Of a stretch of DNA of 64,000 bases, positions 60,435-64,000 are shown one piece after another; the first letter of the stretch is position 1; every line of letters starts with the position of its first letter. The stretch comes from Solimonas thermocellulolyticum (GTDB lineage Bacteria > Pseudomonadota > Gammaproteobacteria > Nevskiales > Nevskiaceae). A program made the position numbers and the translations under genes. The stretch covers positions 1-64,000 of the forward strand of contig NZ_JBEPIJ010000010.1 of NCBI RefSeq assembly GCF_040327995.1, written 5' to 3'. The notes beneath the pieces were generated by a model. It worked only from the letters and a program-made list of their open reading frames with translations. It was not told the DNA's origin and made no database searches.

Positions 60435-62741
60435 TCAGTCGCCGAAGATCTCGCGCAGCCAGCGCAGCGGCGCCGACTGCTCGCCGCCGTAGGCGCAGGG
60501 CGCCCATTCCTGCGGACCCCAGCCGGCCATGAACGGGATCTCGAGGGTATCGGAACAGCCGCCGTCGGCGAGCAGCCCGGTCAGCCGGTCCACGCGCAGC
60601 AGCTCGACGCTGGCCGGCGGAATCGGATCGAAATTGCGTACGCCGATGTCGCGCATCACCCGCGCCCAGATCGGCAACGCACCGCTGGCGCCCGACAGCC
60701 CGGTGGGCTGGTTGTCGTCGCGCCCGACCCAGATCACGGCGACGCGGTCGGCGGAAAACCCGGCGAACCAGCTATCGCGGTAGTCGTCGGTGGTGCCGGT
60801 CTTGCCGGCGACGATGGCGTGACCCGGCAGCGCCGCGTAGACGCCGCGGCCGGTGCCCTCACTGACCACGCGCTGCATGCCCCAGCCGATCAGATACACC
60901 GGCCCGTCCGGCAGGGTCTGACGCACCGCGATCGGATAGCGCGACAGCGGCTCGCCGTCCTTGGTCTGCACCTCGCGGATCGCCGACAGCGGCGCCTGGA
61001 AACCGCCGGCGGCGAGCGTGCCATAGATCTGCGCCACTTGCAGCGGCGACATGCCGATGGCGCCGAGGAATAGCGACGGCAGCGCCTGGGCGTCGCCCTC
61101 ATAGCCGGCGCGACGGATCGTGCGCAGCACCTGCTCGGCGCCGACCCGCAGCCCGGTGTAGACCGTCGGCAGGTTGTACGACTGCGCCAGCGCACGATAC
61201 AGCGGCTGCGGACCGTGCAACTGCCTGTCGTAGTTGCGCGGCGCCCACAGCGCGCCGTGCGGCAGACGCAGCTCGATCGGCTCGTCCGGCAGGATCGAAT
61301 ACAGGTTGAACTCGCCCGGCCGCTCGAGCGCGGTCAGATAGACGAAGGGCTTGACCAGCGAACCGATCGGCCGCTGCGCGTCGAGCGCGCGGTTGAAGCC
61401 GGCGAAACGCACCTCGCGGCCGGCGACCAGCGCCAGCACCTCGCCGCCGTCGGCGCTGGTGATCACGCCGGCTGCCTGCAACGTCTGCGGCTTGATCTTG
61501 CGCGTCCGCTCGATCTCGGCCAGTCCTTCGACGATGCGCCGCTCCAGCGCCTCCTGTACGCGCGGGTTGAGCGTCGTGAAGATCCGCAAACCCTCGTTGG
61601 TCAGATCGGCTTCGTCGTACTGGCCGCGCAACTGACGCTTGACCAGATCGACGAAGGCCGGATAACGCTCGGCGCCACCGCTGCGGCCGCCGTCGACGCC
61701 CAGCGGCTGCGCCAGCGCGCGCCGGTACGCGGCCTCATCGATCAGCCCGTCGGCGAGAAAGACCTCGAGCACCAGATTGCGCCGCGCCAGCGCGCGCTCG
61801 GCGTGGCGCCGCGGGTTGTAGAACGAGGGCCCCTTGATCAGGCCGACCAAGAGCGCGATCTCCTGCGGCTCCAGCTCGGCCAACGGCTTGTTGAAATAAA
61901 AACGCGCCCCCAGGCCGAAACCGTGCACCGCACGGCTGCCGTCCTGGCCCAGATGCACCTCGTTGAGATAGGCCTCGAGAATCTCGTCCTTGTCGTAGTG
62001 GCGCTCGATCAGCAGGGCCATGAAGGCCTCGTTGATCTTGCGCGCCCAGGTCTGGCGATTGTTCAAAAAGAAGTTCTTCACCAGCTGCTGGGTGATCGTG
62101 CTGCCCCCCTGCACCACGCGGCCGGCGCGCAGATTGGCGAGCATCGCGCGCAGGATCGCGCGCGGACTGACGCCAAAGTGACTGTAAAACTGGCGGTCCT
62201 CGACCGCGACGAGGCCGTCGATCAGCAACTGCGGCACCTCGTCGATGCGCACCAGCACGCGGTCCTCGCCGTGGCTGGGCGAGATGCTGCCGATCAGCAT
62301 CGGATCGAGACGGAAAATATCCACCGGCGCGCCGTCGCCGATACGCGCGATCGAGGCGATGCGCTCGCCACCGAAGCGCACGGCGAGCGTCTGCGCCGGC
62401 TGCGGTCCATCCCAAAAAGCGAACTCGCGCACGTGGATGTCGATTTGGCTGCGCGAGGGCACAAAGCTGCCCGGACCGGCGAGGTGCGGGTCTTCGCGGT
62501 AGCCCAGGCGGTTGAGCTCATGCACCAGCTCGGTGGGACTGAGCTCGAGCCCGGTATAGATCTCCATCGGCGCCGCATAGACCTGCGCCGGCAGGGCCCA
62601 GCGCGCACCGGCGAAGCGCTCGCGAATCTCGCGGTCGAGCCGCAACAGGTAGGCGCTCAGGAACACGAGCCCGACGCTCGCGGCGACGAGCAGCGTGGAC
62701 GCGAGCGCGATCCTGAGCGTTCGGGGTTTGCGGCGGGCCAT
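60435..62741 (-). CDS. mrcB: Penicillin-binding protein 1B (bifunctional transglycosylase/transpeptidase)
   Basis: A 768-residue class A PBP. A short cytoplasmic part and membrane helix (IALASTLLVAASVGLVFLSA) are followed by the UB2H-type domain, the glycosyltransferase domain (VEDRQFYSHFGV with the catalytic Glu, GGSTITQQLVKN) and the transpeptidase domain (Ser in PIGSLVKPFVYL, SYN in AQSYNLPTVYTG, KTGTTDDYRDSWF). It polymerises and cross-links peptidoglycan. ATG 62741 (MARRKPR) gives a standard N-terminus. Confidence 0.96.
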   Translation of the reverse strand: MARRKPRTLRIALASTLLVAASVGLVFLSAYLLRLDREIRERFAGARWALPAQVYAAPMEIYTGLELSPTELVHELNRLGYREDPHLAGPGSFVPSRSQIDIHVREFAFWDGPQPAQTLAVRFGGERIASIARIGDGAPVDIFRLDPMLIGSISPSHGEDRVLVRIDEVPQLLIDGLVAVEDRQFYSHFGVSPRAILRAMLANLRAGRVVQGGSTITQQLVKNFFLNNRQTWARKINEAFMALLIERHYDKDEILEAYLNEVHLGQDGSRAVHGFGLGARFYFNKPLAELEPQEIALLVGLIKGPSFYNPRRHAERALARRNLVLEVFLADGLIDEAAYRRALAQPLGVDGGRSGGAERYPAFVDLVKRQLRGQYDEADLTNEGLRIFTTLNPRVQEALERRIVEGLAEIERTRKIKPQTLQAAGVITSADGGEVLALVAGREVRFAGFNRALDAQRPIGSLVKPFVYLTALERPGEFNLYSILPDEPIELRLPHGALWAPRNYDRQLHGPQPLYRALAQSYNLPTVYTGLRVGAEQVLRTIRRAGYEGDAQALPSLFLGAIGMSPLQVAQIYGTLAAGGFQAPLSAIREVQTKDGEPLSRYPIAVRQTLPDGPVYLIGWGMQRVVSEGTGRGVYAALPGHAIVAGKTGTTDDYRDSWFAGFSADRVAVIWVGRDDNQPTGLSGASGALPIWARVMRDIGVRNFDPIPPASVELLRVDRLTGLLADGGCSDTLEIPFMAGWGPQEWAPCAYGGEQSAPLRWLREIFGD

Positions 62742-62841
62742 GAAGGCGCGCAGTGTAGACGATCGGCGCCGCGCCGGACTCGCGGCGTCGAAAGTATGAG
62801 CCGCCGGCATCCGCCGGCGGCTCGCGGTGCCTGCGGGCCGG

Positions 62842-64000
62842 TCAGTCGAGTTCGATCACGTCGATACGGTAGAACGCCGTGGTGCCGCTGACCTCGTGCC
62901 CGACCACCAGCATCGGCACGTCGATCGGGCTGTCCTCGGCGGCGATGAACACCAGCCCCTCGGGGCCGAGGTCGCCGGCCTGGGGATCATCCCCCGGCGT
63001 ACGGCTGAAATCGCGCGAGTTGAGGTACTGGACGAAGCGCGCGCTCTGCGGATTGGTCACGTCGTAAACCATGATGCCGCCGATGCGTTCCAGACCGATG
63101 AACGCGAACGTGCGCCCGGCGATCTGGCCGAGAACCAGGCCTTCCGGCTCCGGCCCCTTGGCATCGCTGCGGTCCTCGGCCTCGTTGCCGTCATGGCTCG
63201 CGTTGAAGTTCTGCGGATAGCGCCGCGCCGTGATGCGCTCGAAATCGGCTCCACTGTCGTAGAGCTGCATCGCGCCCTCGCTCCAGATCGAGAACGAACG
63301 GCCGCCGAGCACGTACAGCGCGTCGAAGTCGCCGTCGCCATCGGTGTCGCCGTTGAAGCGCGTCGCCGCGAGCCGGCCGATCGCCTCGTCGGCCTGCAGC
63401 GTCGCCGCATCTGGGAAGGCCTCGGCATCGAGCGTCAGGGATTTGATGCGCGTCGTCTCCCCGCCTGGGATGAAATCGTTGCGGTCGTCACCCTCGTTCG
63501 CGGTGATGTAGTAGGTCTTGCCGTTGAAGGCGTAACTCGCGATCGCATCCGGCTGGTACATGCCGAACACGGGCCAGTTGCGGATGTTGATCGCGCCATC
63601 GCGGTCGCTGGCGTCGAGCTCGTTGCCGAGCACGCGATGGTCCTTGTAGCCCAGCGGCAGTACCTCGGTGAACACCGGCGCCGACAGGTCCGATAGGTCG
63701 AGCACACCGATCGCATTGGCCTCCTGCAGCGCCACCCAGGCTGATGCACCATTGGGGGCGACGGCGATGTACTCCGGCTCCAGATCCTGCGCGACCGTGG
63801 CGCCGGGACCGTAGATGCGCACGCCGGATTCGCGCAGCGCCGCCGCCTGTGCATTGAACGCCGAGAAATCCGCGGTGGCGACGCTCGGGTTCGCAAACCC
63901 GCCGCTCACGTCGATGACGCTGACCGAGCCGGGCGGATCGACGGTGTAACCCTCGCTCGGTTCACCTTCGTTGGCGACCAGCACCGCCTTACCATCGGGG
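62842..64000 (-). CDS. Choice-of-anchor I domain protein (C-terminal part; runs off the window)
   Basis: About 386 codons, open to the window edge, so the start and any signal peptide are outside. Visible: LVANEGEPSEGYTVDPPGSV, YYITANEGDDRND, FNGDTDGDGDFDALYVLGGRSFSIW, DAKGPEPEGLVLGQIAGRTF and VGHEVSGTTAFYRID. These are hallmarks of the choice-of-anchor I (YncE/LVIVD-like beta-propeller) domain found in secreted alkaline-phosphatase-associated proteins. The end at 62842 has no C-terminal anchor after the domain. Probably secreted, with a Ca2+-binding DxDxDG loop. Confidence 0.88.
   Translation of the reverse strand, partial: PDGKAVLVANEGEPSEGYTVDPPGSVSVIDVSGGFANPSVATADFSAFNAQAAALRESGVRIYGPGATVAQDLEPEYIAVAPNGASAWVALQEANAIGVLDLSDLSAPVFTEVLPLGYKDHRVLGNELDASDRDGAINIRNWPVFGMYQPDAIASYAFNGKTYYITANEGDDRNDFIPGGETTRIKSLTLDAEAFPDAATLQADEAIGRLAATRFNGDTDGDGDFDALYVLGGRSFSIWSEGAMQLYDSGADFERITARRYPQNFNASHDGNEAEDRSDAKGPEPEGLVLGQIAGRTFAFIGLERIGGIMVYDVTNPQSARFVQYLNSRDFSRTPGDDPQAGDLGPEGLVFIAAEDSPIDVPMLVVGHEVSGTTAFYRIDVIELD

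Overview
The window is GC-rich, densely coded DNA from a Proteobacterium, most likely a gammaproteobacterium. Pointers are the EF-P beta-lysylation trio epmA/efp/epmB, a FimX-like protein, a DUF1249 gene, lpxH, PBP1B, HemP with a Fur box, and clpP-clpX next to tig. The heavy load of lipid and steroid genes would suit a Nevskiales/Solimonadaceae-like or marine steroid degrader, but the genus is inference. Nearly every gap between genes is short.

Layout. 1-760: remains of two insertion sequences, an IS3-family element lying against the 3' part of an IS1595/ISXO2-type transposase. 800-15600: lipid and acyl-CoA genes. These are a crotonase-fold protein, a frameshifted wax-ester synthase, an operon of acyl-CoA dehydrogenase, CitE-like lyase and CoA-transferase-like protein, two CaiB/BaiF CoA-transferases, an IclR regulator, a dienelactone hydrolase, two-gene and three-gene units around a shared promoter region (SDR; CaiB, acyl-CoA ligase, aromatic-acid-type MFS), and a TetR regulator. 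15600-25040: an apparent eight-gene operon (ferredoxin, 3-alpha-HSD-like SDR, P450, DUF35, Ltp2-like thiolase-fold protein, DUF2889, amidohydrolase, mmsA) running opposite to a KstD-like flavoprotein. It looks like a steroid or isoprenoid side-chain degradation locus. 25040-30670: an AraC-type regulator, then an aldehyde dehydrogenase, two unlike acyl-CoA dehydrogenase subunits and an SDR.

30690-48740 is mainly housekeeping: epmA-efp / epmB-fimX-like; a secreted nuclease, clpX, clpP, tig and tRNA-Leu(UAG); a Fur-regulated haem unit (hemP, hmuU, hmuV); a LON-domain protein; a DUF808 remnant; a saccharopine-dehydrogenase-like reductase; dusA, a secreted cyclophilin, lpxH, DUF1249 and pgm. 48800-54830 is a signalling module: a hybrid histidine kinase split by one in-frame stop, a CheR, a stand-alone CheB domain, and a REC-GGDEF protein. 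54990-64000 holds ybaB, dnaX, the 4.5S RNA gene, tsaB, a DinG/YoaA-type helicase, a TPR lipoprotein, PBP1B, and the 3' part of a choice-of-anchor I protein running off the window.

The most notable unifying signal is a 12-bp palindrome, AACA-N4-TGTT. It occurs four times, at the promoters of the SDR/CaiB pair, the ferredoxin operon, the KstD-like gene and the AraC gene. At three of these the last TT of the palindrome is also the start of a -35-like box with 17 bp to a -10-like box. This suggests one regulon covering roughly 9-25 kb. Other points of interest are enzymes whose catalytic residues appear replaced (crotonase, CoA-transferase, Ltp2-like, FimX-like) and several recently broken genes.
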